Part shown: positions 21,089-31,431 of the stretch, piece by piece
How positions within the stretch are numbered: the first letter of the stretch is position 1
How the letters are laid out: each line of letters begins with the position of its first letter
Assembly (NCBI GenBank): GCA_003615045.1
Contig: ML014141.1
Location: forward strand, 62,001-126,000
DNA length: 64,000 nt
Source of the DNA: Caulochytrium protostelioides
Lineage: Eukaryota > Chytridiomycota > Caulochytriomycetes > Caulochytriales > Caulochytriaceae
Direction: 5' to 3'
Notes under the pieces: generated by a model
Databases searched by the model: none
Told to the model about the DNA's origin: nothing
Seen by the model: only the letters and a program-made list of their open reading frames with translations
Translations under genes and position numbers: made by a program

Positions 21089-22516
21089 CGGAGGCACACG
21101 GGTGACGGCCGCGGACACGGGTCCATCATGGGCCGTCTCGGCGCGCTCGTCGCATGGGTCGCCTCGCGGTTCCCCCGACGTCGACTCGCGCTTTTCTCTT
21201 GCCAGCGCCGGCGCCTCGCTCAGCGCCATTCGATGCGATTTTTCGCGGTCGTGCCGCTCGGCGACCCTTCGGCCACCGCCTTCCGATACGCCATTGGCGG
21301 GACGACGGCGACAGCAGAGCCACTGGCGGCGTCTCGGGTCGTTCGCGACACGGCGTCGCCACGTCACCCTCGCCCCTGTCCGAAACGCCCGCGTTGGAAT
21401 CATTTTCTCGCGCGAACCGACGTTTTTTTCTTCGGGCGCGGGTCGCCGTTGGGGCCGTGAGGTCGACGCGGACGCCGGCCAGCAGGAGGCGCGAGCACCA
21501 CTCGGTGTGAACACCCGACACACAGCTCTGTGGATCTCGATGAAGGCGAGCCGGAGGATCGGCTAATGATGACAAGAAGATCATACCCGGATGACGGTAG
21601 GACCGAGCATCAACACCCCTCCAAGAGATCGAAACGATCGAAGGCATCAAGAAAGATGAGCACCCTGAGGCGCTCTTGTTGGATATGGCTGCTCGAGTCT
21701 TCGTCACGCTTTCATCCGACGACATGGCGGCAGGTCACGAGGATGCTTGGTCGGCACGTGCCATCATCCATGAAGAGGACCTCGTGAGACGTCGCACCAT
21801 GGCCCTCCAGCCGGATGGGCTCCTAGCACCCGCACGTGGAAAACGGCAGGGCTTCTTACCTCAACACGGTGATGGTCCGTACTCCAAAGTAAAATCGATC
21901 GATGGTGTCCCTCGTCATCGTCCCCGATCATGCCTCCATCGAGCCCCGTATCATGAGGGCATCTCCGATCCATGCGCTTGAGCGCGGTTGATGTGCCCGC
22001 CACGCATGGTCGCTGCCCATGAGGTCGCAGGGTGCGGTGGAGTGCTGGGGCCTCGCGTGCGAGACAATCCGCCCGCCACCTGCCGTCACTCAGAAGGGTC
22101 CGCCCCTTCCACGGGGTCATGCGTGGTGAAGGCGGGTCGAGCGTCGATGCCGCGCATGACCCCCGAACACCGCCTGAAAAACATCGAGTCGTCACATCCG
22201 TTCCCCTCTCCTGAAAGGACGCACGCGTCGGTGGTGTTGGTATGAATCATCCCGACGCTTGCCACGCTGTTGGTCGCGCAAGCTCGGGAGCGCCCGGACG
22301 TGGTCCAACCTCCCTGCTGTCGCCCACCGTTGTCATCAGCGTCGCGCTGGATGGGAAACGCCCGTTCCGGCCATCCTGCCCCTCGCATACGCCCGCGTCG
22401 TCCTGCCGCACTGAGGCCCCGCCTCGGATTCCTGGTGACCGCGATCATCCGGCCGCCGGTGCTGCCCGTCGTCTGGAGGGGCTTCCAGCCAAGTGACCCC
22501 GGGAGCGGCGGCCATC

Positions 22517-23674
22517 ATGGCGCCGACGGCGCCGACGGTGACGCTGACGCGCCAGGTCGTGTCCGATTTCCAAATCGCCAAGATCTTCAACGAGAACGGC
22601 AAGCGCCCGATCAATGCCATCGACTTTGATGCGACCGGCGAGCTCTGCGTCACGACCGCCGACGATGACACGATCCGGCTGTACGACTGCCAGACCGGCA
22701 CCGAGAAAAAGACGCTCTACTCCAAGAAGTATGGATGTTCGCTCGGCCGCTTCACGCACCACAGCAGCCATATCCTGCATGCGGCCGCGAAGGACCATAT
22801 CATCCGCTACCTGTCGCTGCACGACAACCAGTACCTGCGTTACTTCAAGGGGCACGCAGGCCGCGTCGTCAATCTCGAGATGTCGTCACAGGACGACACA
22901 TTCATCTCGTCGGCGATGGACAGCACGGTGCGGCTGTGGGACCTGCGGACGAACCACTGCCAGGGCCTCATCCACACGGCCCCGGGGGCGCGGACCAGCG
23001 TCGGGTTCGACCACACGGGCCTCGTGTTTGCCACGGGCGACTCGCGCGTCGTGCGCATGTTCGACGCCCGCAACTACGAGTCGGGGCCCTTCGCGACGTT
23101 CCCGGTCGCGGACGCCGTGCGCATGCTGCCGTATGCGAATGCGCCGGCGCCGTTGCCGTTCAATGTGCAGTGGACGAATCTGCGCTTCAGCAACGACGGC
23201 AAACACGTGCTGCTCTCGACGGACACGGATCTGCTCATCGTGATCGACGGCTTCGACGGCTCTGTGCGCCAGCTCCTGCGCGGCCATCTCAACGTCGACC
23301 GTCTTCCGCTCGAGGGCTGCTTCTCGCCCGACGGCCAATTCGTCTGGTGCGGCTCCCAGAACGGGCTGCTGCATGCCTGGGAGGTCGCCACCGGCCAGAT
23401 GGTCACCGCCAACCCGAGCCACAGCGACCCCTCGAAAGTTGTCGCATGCAACCCCAAGTTCCTCATGATGGCCAGTGCCGACATGCAGCTCGTAAGTCTC
23501 CTACCCCCCGATATGGGGATCGCTGATCCATGCTAACGAAAACAGGAGAGGTTGCTTGGTCGCATGACAGACCTCGAGACGATGCTGACTCACACATGAT
23601 TTGAATGATGCTGATGTGTATGCTTTTTGTGACGCTCACAGGCCTTCTGGACCCAAGCACTGCCGGGCGTCTAA
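22517..23674 (+). CDS. SWD2: WD40 protein Swd2/WDR82 (COMPASS and 3'-end processing), two exons
   Basis: Exons 22517-23491 and 23642-23674 give 335 residues. The 150-bp intron starts GTAAGT and ends ACAG. Without splicing the frame would end in an unrelated tail; with it the C-terminus becomes MMASADMQLAFWTQALPG, matching the family ending (A-FW). The N-terminus FQIAKIFNENGKRPINAIDF and the blades DDDTIRLYDCQTG, DHIIRYLSLHDNQYLRYFKG, MDSTVRLWDLRTNHCQG are characteristic of Swd2/WDR82 rather than generic WD40. The protein is a beta-propeller subunit of Set1/COMPASS (H3K4 methylation, recruited via H2B ubiquitin and phosphorylated RNA polymerase II). In yeast it is also part of the cleavage and polyadenylation factor. 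Start: ATG at 22517, only a few codons before the conserved region. Converges on the FMO gene 133 bp away. Confidence 0.95.
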
Positions 23675-23807
23675 GTGCTTCCTATCGCTTCTCACGTGCA
23701 AGGACGTGTTTGCATTCTTGCGAGACTCTCTTGTATTTATCGCCACTCCGCTTAATTTAAACGCTACTTTGATCTAATAGCGCATGTGATCGCCGATCCG
23801 AGTCGTC

Positions 23808-25367
23808 TCAGTATCCGAGCGCGGCCCGCCGCAACTCCAGGAGCCCCGCCCGCAGGGCTTCGCGGCCGTCCGCGATCTCGGGCCAGCCCATCTCCGCCCC
23901 GACGGCCCGCCAATACGCATACTGCCGCGGCCCGGACAGAAACAGCTTCGCCCGCGTCCCGTCCTCCTGGTCCATCTCGGCGTCCCACGCGGCCTCGGCG
24001 GCATCCAGCGCCTGCTGCATCGTGGCGAGGTCCACGGCGCGGGCCGGCCGCCATGTTGGCTGTGACGCGGGCAGCGCGCACGTCGCGCCCCAGACGCGCG
24101 CAATCCACGTGGCCTGAACTTCGGCGATGGGGAACGCGTCGACCTTGACGCAGAGCCCAACGAAGGCGAGCGTGATGTCGGCGCGGTAGAACACATGGTG
24201 ATAAAGGTGGCAGGTCGCGCTCCCGTCGGGCCGCACGACGGAAAGGGGCAGCGTGTCCGCACCCAGGAACGGGAAGCGGTACCGGTATCCCGTGGCCAAA
24301 ATGATCGTGTCGGCTTCTTCGCACACCCATGCGGGTGCCTCGTCATGGGTGGTGGTCGATCCCGCCATCCCGGCCACCTCGTCGTCGGCATCGGCGACGG
24401 CATCGGCGACGGCATCGGCCACGGTACCGCTCGGTGGGCGAGCCGGAACGGACTTAAAGCAGATGCGGCCACCGTCATCAATATGTGAGATTTCCCCGCG
24501 GCGCGACCATTTCGCGTCGTGGAACTGGCTCGTGCTTTCGCCGAGGTCGCCGAGCTGCTCGGGGCGCCGGAGCGACATGGTCAGGTGGCGCACGTGGGGC
24601 AACAGCTCGCGGGTGATGTCGATGCCCGACGAGCCGCCGCCCACGACGACGACGCGCTGTCCCTCGAACGGCCGCGGGTCGCGGTAGTCATGGGAGTGCA
24701 CCACCCGCCCACAGAACCGCGTCAGCAGCCCCGGAATTGGGGGCACGAATGGCGCTTCGTAGTGGCCGTTGGCCACCAGCACGTAGTCGAAGGTTTCCAG
24801 CATCCGCTCGGGTCCCAAGCGACCGTCGTCCGACACCACGGACCGAGTCGTGACGCGCCACTGCGTCACCGTGGGCCGGCCCTCCGCGTCGTCCGACGCA
24901 TGGCTCGGATGCGCGTTGCTTCGCGACGACGGCGGGATCCGCTCAAGGCCCACCACAGCCGTATGGAAGCGGACGTGCGGCAGCACGCCCCAGTCACGTG
25001 CTGATTCGTGCAGATAGTGGCGCACCGCATCGTGGTGCATGAAGCGCGGGCTGTCCGCCGGGAAGGGCCGGCCCCGGAACTGCATCAGCTCCGGCGTCAG
25101 ATTTGTATGCAGATTCGTGTAGATGGCCGACGACATGGCGACGCGGTCTGCATCGTCACGGTTTGGCTGATGTGGCTTCGGCAATCGTGTTGTCGCATTC
25201 AGGTCGGGCTCGGTGGCGGCTGTGTAGTGGAACGTGCCCCCCACGTGGTCCGTCTTTTCAAAGATTGTATATGCAAGACCCACCTCTTGGAACTGCCGCG
25301 CCGCAGCGATGCCGGCGCTGCCGGCGCCAATTATCGCCACGCGGCCGAGCGACGACTGGCCCAGCAT
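23808..25367 (-). CDS. Flavin-containing monooxygenase (FMO family)
   Basis: From the ATG at 25367 the product is 519 residues. The FAD-binding GxGxxG (IIGAGSAG, residues 14-19) follows the start directly. The FMO fingerprint RFCGRVVHSHDYRD (FxGxxxHSxxY/F, about 218-231), the NADPH-binding VVGGGSSGID (about 242) and the ATGY motif (IILATGYRYRFPF, about 372) are all present. The enzyme would oxygenate soft nucleophiles (N or S) with FAD and NADPH, producing a C4a-hydroperoxyflavin. The substrate is unknown. A short Asp/Ala repeat (VADAVADAVADADD, near 350) interrupts the region before ATGY and is probably a surface loop. The frame is open another 56 codons upstream, but no FMO has such an extension and the FAD motif fixes the preferred start. 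No hydrophobic C-terminal anchor, so probably soluble. Confidence 0.92.
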   Translation of the reverse strand: MLGQSSLGRVAIIGAGSAGIAAARQFQEVGLAYTIFEKTDHVGGTFHYTAATEPDLNATTRLPKPHQPNRDDADRVAMSSAIYTNLHTNLTPELMQFRGRPFPADSPRFMHHDAVRHYLHESARDWGVLPHVRFHTAVVGLERIPPSSRSNAHPSHASDDAEGRPTVTQWRVTTRSVVSDDGRLGPERMLETFDYVLVANGHYEAPFVPPIPGLLTRFCGRVVHSHDYRDPRPFEGQRVVVVGGGSSGIDITRELLPHVRHLTMSLRRPEQLGDLGESTSQFHDAKWSRRGEISHIDDGGRICFKSVPARPPSGTVADAVADAVADADDEVAGMAGSTTTHDEAPAWVCEEADTIILATGYRYRFPFLGADTLPLSVVRPDGSATCHLYHHVFYRADITLAFVGLCVKVDAFPIAEVQATWIARVWGATCALPASQPTWRPARAVDLATMQQALDAAEAAWDAEMDQEDGTRAKLFLSGPRQYAYWRAVGAEMGWPEIADGREALRAGLLELRRAALGY

Positions 25368-26314
25368 CGCGAGACGCACGTGAGCGACCTCTCGGGAGGA
25401 GATAGGGATGCTAGGAGGAGCCGAGAGCCCTGGTGAGCGGCGCGCAGTGGCGGATGGCGATCCGAGGAATGGTCCGTGGTCGGAGTTCCAATCATGCTTG
25501 CTCCAATCAGCTTGCAGAAGCCAGCAACGTATCATTCAGTGGAGAGCCGTCCTCATGACCGAGATCGATGGTCTCAATGGCACCGGACCTGGTGAGCCAT
25601 GACATGACCGTACCGCGATCGGCTCCTGTGGGCGTCTCGACGCCACGAGAGGACCCTGACGCTGGGGCCCACCGGGCCTCATCCCACTCCCGCCCCAGCT
25701 CGTGCGGTGGCGGAGTGTGGCGTCGTGCCACACATCGCATCGAGCCCGCCTCAGTCCGCGGCTCCGCGGCTCCGCCGCGAGCGTTGCTTCCAAGGGCTGC
25801 CAGCAAGGGGCCTTGGCCGGCACGGTCGGAGCCGCTGTGGCGATTCTCGAGCCATGGCCACGTGCGCGAGGCCCGTGCGGCGGAAGAAGCGCGCTCTCCG
25901 CACCAAGGCCGCCTTCCGCGTGGCGCCTGAAGGCGCGTTGTAGCTTCCATCGCCGCGTGTGGCCCGCAGCACGCGTTGCAGGACGCGGTCGACCCTCCGC
26001 GCGGCATCGGCCGCCAGCTTGCTGATCACGGTTCGCCGAACCGGCTGATCCTGACCGCTGCCGATCTTGCGCGATCCGCTCTGGGTCCCCTGGAGCCCCT
26101 TCCGTGTCCAGCTCCTTTCATCGTTCACGGTCGGAGTTTCACCATCGGTCAACGGGCTGCTCAGCCCCTCTGCCGTCTGCCGTCTGCTGCTCGACCCCTG
26201 CTTGCCGAACGCCGCCCTATCCCGGCCCGCTTCGATTGGCTTCGCACGGGCATCTGGCTGCTGTGCTGAGATTTCAAGACCCGTCCGCGTGTCCCCGCAC
26301 GTGGCGCTGCCGCG
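25368..26314. other. Divergent promoter region between FMO and ISY1
   Basis: About 950 bp with no gene that I can support. Several open frames overlap one another without coding bias. The right end must hold the ISY1 5' UTR. Confidence 0.6.
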
Positions 26315-27641
26315 ATGGTAAGCCGTTCCTCTGACTATCTGGTCCCCTGACGGCGATCCAAGCTGATACCTGGGCGATCTGAATGACTCGACGGCGTCTC
26401 TCTATTCACGCAATGCGCATTGATACTCATCGCTCTTGAATTGATTCCTTTTGGGTTCCGATGCATGCTGCAACCATGCGTCTTCGCTCCTCTGTCGATG
26501 GGATGGATCCGCTCTATCGTGTCCCTCTTGTGCCACCCTGCCCATCCACAATGGATTACCAATGCGGTTCTGACAGGCACGCAACGAGGAGAAAGCCAAA
26601 TCCACGCTCCACCGCTACTTAGCCGCCAAAGACAAGGAGGCCGGGCTCGGCGGCGACGAGACGTCGAAACGCGGCAAGCGTCGCCCGTTCCACACCTCGC
26701 AATGCGATTCGTTACAGGATGCGGATCGCTGGCGCAAAGATGTCATTGCCGATATCCGCCGTGGCATCTCGCGGATCAACAACCGTAAGTCAACCCCGCA
26801 TCGACATAGATCGATGCTGTCTGATGGTGCATACGAAGGTGTCCTCCTTGCGCAATGATTCTCACCTTCAACCATTTTATCGTATGATTGGCGTCCCTTG
26901 AACCGCCTCTCGTGGTTGCCCCCAAATCTCAGCGGATGTCCCGGAGCATGAGTTGCGTGAACTGAACGACCGCATCAACAAACTCTTCTTGGAAAAATAT
27001 CACTGGGAAAAGCGCATTAAAGAGCTGGGCGGCCCCAGCTACCATGTAAGTGACATCTCGTCGTCTATCGATATAGAGGCTCCCAAGCTCGCGCGTCACC
27101 ACGTACCACGACTCACCTAGTTCACGGTCGATTGCGACTTCTTCCGATGCCCATCTAGGATGCCCCGTTGTCCAAGGACGCGACGGCCTCGCTGGGCGAA
27201 GGCCGGTACAAGTACTTTGGCCGCGCGAAGGACCTACCCGGCGTGAAGGAGCTCTTCGAGAAGCGCCAGAAGCAGCGCACCAAGGAACAGCGCCAGCAGC
27301 TCTACAAGCGCGTTGACATCGCTTACTACGGCGGCTTGGCCGAGCAGGGCGCCCGCGGCGCCGAGCTGCTGGCTTGGGAGGCCGAGCAGACGCGCCGCTT
27401 GCAGGAGCAGCGCGCCAAGACGCTCGAGCGCGAGGGCGGCATCGTCAACAACGGCGGGTTCGCCATCGACATGGCCGAGTCGTATGCCCTCGACCTCCCG
27501 TGGACCCTCCCGACCCAAGCGGAGGTCTTGGCGCATCTGCTGGCCCGCAAGAAGGCCGAGATCTTGGCCAAGTACGGTGGCAGCGGCGCGTCGTCGGACC
27601 CACCGTCGTCCATGACACCGGCCACCGATCTTTCCTCGTGA
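26315..27641 (+). CDS. ISY1: Pre-mRNA splicing factor ISY1, four exons, first coding exon is ATG only
   Basis: Predicted exons are 26315-26317, 26577-26784, 26933-27045 and 27159-27641, giving 268 residues. Donors are GTAAGC, GTAAGT and GTAAGT; acceptors are ACAG, TCAG and CTAG; introns are 259, 148 and 113 bp. The spliced protein starts M|ARNEEKAKSTLHRYLAA, matching ISY1 MARNAEKAM. It continues RRPFHTSQCDSLQDADRWR, then ELNDRINKLFLEKYHWEKR, then KELGGPSYH, then YKYFGRAKDLPGVKELFE; all are ISY1 hallmarks in the right order. All junctions keep the frame. ISY1 is a component of the NineTeen/Prp19-associated complex that sits in the catalytic spliceosome near the branch helix and acts around the first step of splicing. 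Helical, nuclear. The first coding exon contributes only the start methionine. Converges on the anoctamin gene 244 bp away. Confidence 0.95.
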
Positions 27642-27885
27642 GTTTTGATTCCGTCGCGTCTCACCACGTACCCGTAACTTATTCAAGAGATCCCCTGTTT
27701 TCATGGCCTCGTCGGGAATGACCCACCGCCCGCCATTTCATTTTTCGTCAGCAACTCAAAAGACGGATGCGGGTCGTTTCCGCATCCGACGATCAATGGC
27801 CATGGCTTCACATATGAAGAAGGGGGAAGAGGAGGTAAAGACATCAGAGATGACGCGCCTAACTTGAACTCGCGATCGACCCTAT

Positions 27886-30800
27886 TTATGCATACACGTG
27901 GTTCCGGGGCGACGCAACCGCGGTCGACGGGTACGAGTCGAACCGGCTGTCATGCGCCCGCGCCGAGTCCGGCGGCGTATGCGGCGCGCTGAGCAGCGTC
28001 GGCTCGCTCATTTCGCTCTGGGCGACACTGGGCTTGCGTGTGCGCGGGTCGCGAGAGGAGAGAACCGACGATGAGGCCGAAGACAGCGACGAGGAGGATG
28101 ACGAGGACGAGGACGAGATCGACGAGGCCGACACCGAGCGCTCAAGTCCGCGCGGTCGCAGGACCATCCCGATGCCTGCGCGGGCCAAGTAGGTCTGCTT
28201 CAGCGTGTAGAGCATCGTGGTGCGGTCGTGCGTCGGGGCCACCGTCGAGTCCGCTGCGGCTTCATGACCCGTATGATCGTCACCGTCGTGCTCGTCGTCA
28301 GAGGCAGAGAGTGAGTCGCGGCGCTGCGGGCCTGCGCGGTCAGCCACTTCTACGGCACGTTCCACCGCGCGTGCCGCGGCATGCTCCATGGCGTGGCCAA
28401 ACGCGCCCAAGCTGCGCAGCCCCTGCGGCCCCGAATGGTCGGCGGTGGCGGAAGTGGCGGAGCGGCGGAGCAGATGCGCGTGCTGCTGACGCTCTGCATG
28501 GCGGCGACGCGCCTCTGTGATCGATCCTTTCGTCCAGCGCTCGCACATGTACCGCCACACAAAATAAATGTGCTCCGAGATGGCGACGGTAATGACGAGG
28601 GTGCGCAGGCGGCTGGTTGTCTGGGCGCTCGCCGAGAGAATGGGCAGCGAAGAGGCGGCGCTGCCGGCCGTCGCTGCCGCAGTGGCCATCATGTCCGGGG
28701 TCATCCAATGGCGGTACAGGCTCACGAAGGCGGGCGTCATGATACTGCCGGCCCAGCCGAGCAGGACAAAGATGCTGGCCCATGCGCCAATACCCTCGAC
28801 ACGGGCGGGCACTGGGCGACGTGCGGTCTTGGTGATCTTGAGCAGATCGCTACGCATCTCGAACCAGTTGTTGATCAGGCAGATGAGCGGCGCCCACGAC
28901 CAGATCGAGGAGAACATGGTCAGGTATCCAAACTGCACGGCCATCTCGGCATAGTCCTGGTAGATGATGTATGGCGGCTTGGCGAGCTCGTGTCGGAGGC
29001 GAGCCACATAGCGCTTCTCAATCTCATCCTTCGACGCGGCAGGACATTCCTTCGCTTCATCAGTCGCGTCCTTGGCTCCTGCTGTGGCAGCCTTGGAGTC
29101 AGCGCCACTCGTGGAAGACTCAGGTCGCTGGACAGCCGCGCCATCTTCTTGAATGCTGACATCCTTCATTGCGGCGAAGCCACCCTGGCGCCAGCGGTCC
29201 AGATAGGCTATCATGAGGGGCATCAGCAGCTCCGAGAAGGCATCGATGACTTGGCCCGTCACGACCAGCGCAACAAGACGGGACTGCAGCTGGGCCGGAC
29301 TGAGGCCGCCTGCGGCCTCGAGAGCGCGGCCCGAAAGCGAGAAGATCTTGACGGAGCCCATCAGCGGAATGGCGTGGAACGTCGCGCTCACGATGTCGTG
29401 GAGACGATCGCTGAAGGGCACGACCAGGAAACCAAACACGGATAGACCCAGCCATGACACCAGGGCTGAAAAGACAAAGATCTTGCGTGTCATGGCGTTC
29501 TCGAACTCGGAGTCGGTCCGGATGTTCTCGCGGTCCGTTAGCTGGAACGCGATCTTGCGGTAGTGCTGCGTGATCATGGGGATCGCCAGGCTGTATGCCG
29601 CCGTGGGCAGCAGCGTCACCACAGAGGCTAAGGGACCCGTGTAGTATGTGCCCAAAATCACCTCCGAAATCGTCAGGCCCCAGATGAGCACCATGAGAAC
29701 GCCCGCGCTGCCCAGCACGACGGGCGCCGTGACGAACAACGAGTAAATGGCGCGTTTCCACCCTGGTTCGAACACGGGTACGATACCGTCGTGGTCGTCG
29801 TGGCACCGGAACCCAGCGGGGCGGTAGAGCGGGCGGAGCTGTGTAGCCATGCGCTCGGCGTCGCCGTCAATGCTCTGCACGCGGCGCGTGCCCCACGCTT
29901 CGGCCCAGCGACGCGACTGGCCCTGCCAGAGGGCAATGGTCACGGGGGCCCAGGCGAGGAGGAAAGCGCTATAGACGTAGCTGTATGCCGCACGACCCAA
30001 GATGATGGGGCACAGCACGCCCACGATGGCCAGCGGGACCAATGCAAGGGTGTAGAAATGGAGGAAGGCAAAGTAAAAGGCCACATTTTCGCCATACTCG
30101 TTACGGAGCTGGGTGATGTCGTCCGAGTGGAGGAGGAGGCCGTGGCGTTCCATGAACCATGTGCGCAGCATGCCGTTCACCGCGTCCGGGTCGTGCATGG
30201 CAATGACGCAGCGCACATGGCCAAAACCGACGGGCGCCAGCGACGGATCCAGACAGGCTTCGAGAGCTGACTGGGCATCAAATGCGACGCCTTGTCCATC
30301 GGGTCCGACCGCTAAGCCAACGCCGCCCTGGTACGCCGGCATCGTCAGCAGACCATAGATGAGGCGGAGACGCTCTGCTGGCATGATGGCGCCGCGATGA
30401 CCGTGCCGGCCCGTCGTCAGCGACGACGACGGCTTGCTGATGCGATCGCGGTGGTGCTGGCGTTTAGAGCGCTGCTTGTCAATCGACGAAGGAGCCTGAT
30501 GCTGCTTCTTGGCGCCGTCCAGGGTCTTGGTGTCGGGGTGGTCAGCCCGATCCTTCGCACGTTCATGGTCGTCGGATGAGGCCAAGTCAGCCGGCACCTC
30601 AGGCGGTTGACGGGCCCGCGCCGCGCGGTCTGCGATCCAGTCGAGAATGTCACGGCGATAGGCCTCGCGGCTGAGCACGCGGTCGGGACAAGCGATAAAG
30701 ATCACAATGGCCTGTGCATACTCACTGTTCTTGGCGCCCGGATGCAGCGGCCGGGTCTTGTACGCGAGGCCCACGGCAGCCAGACGCCGCAACAGCGTCT

Positions 30801-31431
30801 GGAGCACTTGGAACCGCTCGGGGGCGAGACAACGGCGTACCAGGCCCTCGGCGTCGATGTTGGTGTCGATGGGCGGTGATGCCGCGCCGCCACAGCTTCC
30901 GCGGTCTTTATGCTGCCCATCGCGGCTGATGGCCGACTGCCGGCCGGCCTGCTGGGAGCCGTCCGACCCAGCCTCGGATTCTTCCGAGATGCGTTGCATC
31001 GGCGGCGCATGGTTCGCATGGCTCGCGTGCTTTGCATGCGCTGCATGACGGACGGCGTCACGAATCTCGCGCTTTGACGACTCCAGGCGCTCCGCGGCGT
31101 CGGGCGGCGGGCCGCGGAGGTCGAAGATGATTGCATAGTCGGTCTGCGACTCGATGGCGAACGCCGGACCGTGGCGGAGTTTCAGACGAGCCGTCTGTAC
31201 ATCGACATGGCGGGAGCCGCCGGGCGAGCGCGGCCGCGAGCGGTGCTGGTCCGGCGAGTGCGAGCGGGAGCGGGAACGGGAATGACCATGACGGTCGTCG
31301 CGCGATCGGTGCCTCTCCGCCGCGAGCTTCCGCTCGAGCTCCTTCTGGTCCTCAGGAGACATCGGGTAGCGCCGTCGCAGCGACGCTTTTCCGCTCTGAA
31401 TCGGCGTCGGGATCGTGAGATACGTCGCCAT
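27886..31431 (-). CDS. Anoctamin/TMEM16-like membrane protein (fungal Ist2 group)
   Basis: 1181 residues from the ATG at 31431, single exon. The N-terminal 400 residues are cytosolic: an RS-rich stretch (HSRSRSRSHSPDQHRSRPRS), a His/Ala stretch, and a ferredoxin-like region as in Ist2 (FQVLQTLLRRLAAVGLAYKTRPL). From about 440 to 990 a multi-helix membrane domain carries the family signature: EMAVQFGYLTMFSSIWSWAPL followed by INNWFEMRSDLLKI, the segment that carries the calcium-site acidic residues in TMEM16 proteins. The C-terminal 200 residues are Ser-rich and charged, with a poly-Ser run coded by GAG/CGA-type triplets. Family members are calcium-dependent lipid scramblases or ion channels; yeast Ist2 mainly tethers cortical ER to the plasma membrane. 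Which of these applies cannot be told from sequence. The scrambling groove was not checked residue by residue. Confidence 0.9.
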   Translation of the reverse strand: MATYLTIPTPIQSGKASLRRRYPMSPEDQKELERKLAAERHRSRDDRHGHSRSRSRSHSPDQHRSRPRSPGGSRHVDVQTARLKLRHGPAFAIESQTDYAIIFDLRGPPPDAAERLESSKREIRDAVRHAAHAKHASHANHAPPMQRISEESEAGSDGSQQAGRQSAISRDGQHKDRGSCGGAASPPIDTNIDAEGLVRRCLAPERFQVLQTLLRRLAAVGLAYKTRPLHPGAKNSEYAQAIVIFIACPDRVLSREAYRRDILDWIADRAARARQPPEVPADLASSDDHERAKDRADHPDTKTLDGAKKQHQAPSSIDKQRSKRQHHRDRISKPSSSLTTGRHGHRGAIMPAERLRLIYGLLTMPAYQGGVGLAVGPDGQGVAFDAQSALEACLDPSLAPVGFGHVRCVIAMHDPDAVNGMLRTWFMERHGLLLHSDDITQLRNEYGENVAFYFAFLHFYTLALVPLAIVGVLCPIILGRAAYSYVYSAFLLAWAPVTIALWQGQSRRWAEAWGTRRVQSIDGDAERMATQLRPLYRPAGFRCHDDHDGIVPVFEPGWKRAIYSLFVTAPVVLGSAGVLMVLIWGLTISEVILGTYYTGPLASVVTLLPTAAYSLAIPMITQHYRKIAFQLTDRENIRTDSEFENAMTRKIFVFSALVSWLGLSVFGFLVVPFSDRLHDIVSATFHAIPLMGSVKIFSLSGRALEAAGGLSPAQLQSRLVALVVTGQVIDAFSELLMPLMIAYLDRWRQGGFAAMKDVSIQEDGAAVQRPESSTSGADSKAATAGAKDATDEAKECPAASKDEIEKRYVARLRHELAKPPYIIYQDYAEMAVQFGYLTMFSSIWSWAPLICLINNWFEMRSDLLKITKTARRPVPARVEGIGAWASIFVLLGWAGSIMTPAFVSLYRHWMTPDMMATAAATAGSAASSLPILSASAQTTSRLRTLVITVAISEHIYFVWRYMCERWTKGSITEARRRHAERQQHAHLLRRSATSATADHSGPQGLRSLGAFGHAMEHAAARAVERAVEVADRAGPQRRDSLSASDDEHDGDDHTGHEAAADSTVAPTHDRTTMLYTLKQTYLARAGIGMVLRPRGLERSVSASSISSSSSSSSSSLSSASSSVLSSRDPRTRKPSVAQSEMSEPTLLSAPHTPPDSARAHDSRFDSYPSTAVASPRNHVYA

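Larger units (their letters stand above)
18755..22516. other. 3.7-kb divergent region without a recognised gene
   Basis: Lies between protease 2 and SWD2. It contains a (GAC)10 tract, an 8-bp repeat at 20051, a 7-bp repeat at 20828, a 9-bp repeat at 21062 and a GT-rich stretch near 20950. From 21601 to about 21980 one plus-strand frame looks more protein-like than its surroundings, but I do not recognise it and it has no clear start. No RNA gene seen. Confidence 0.5.
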
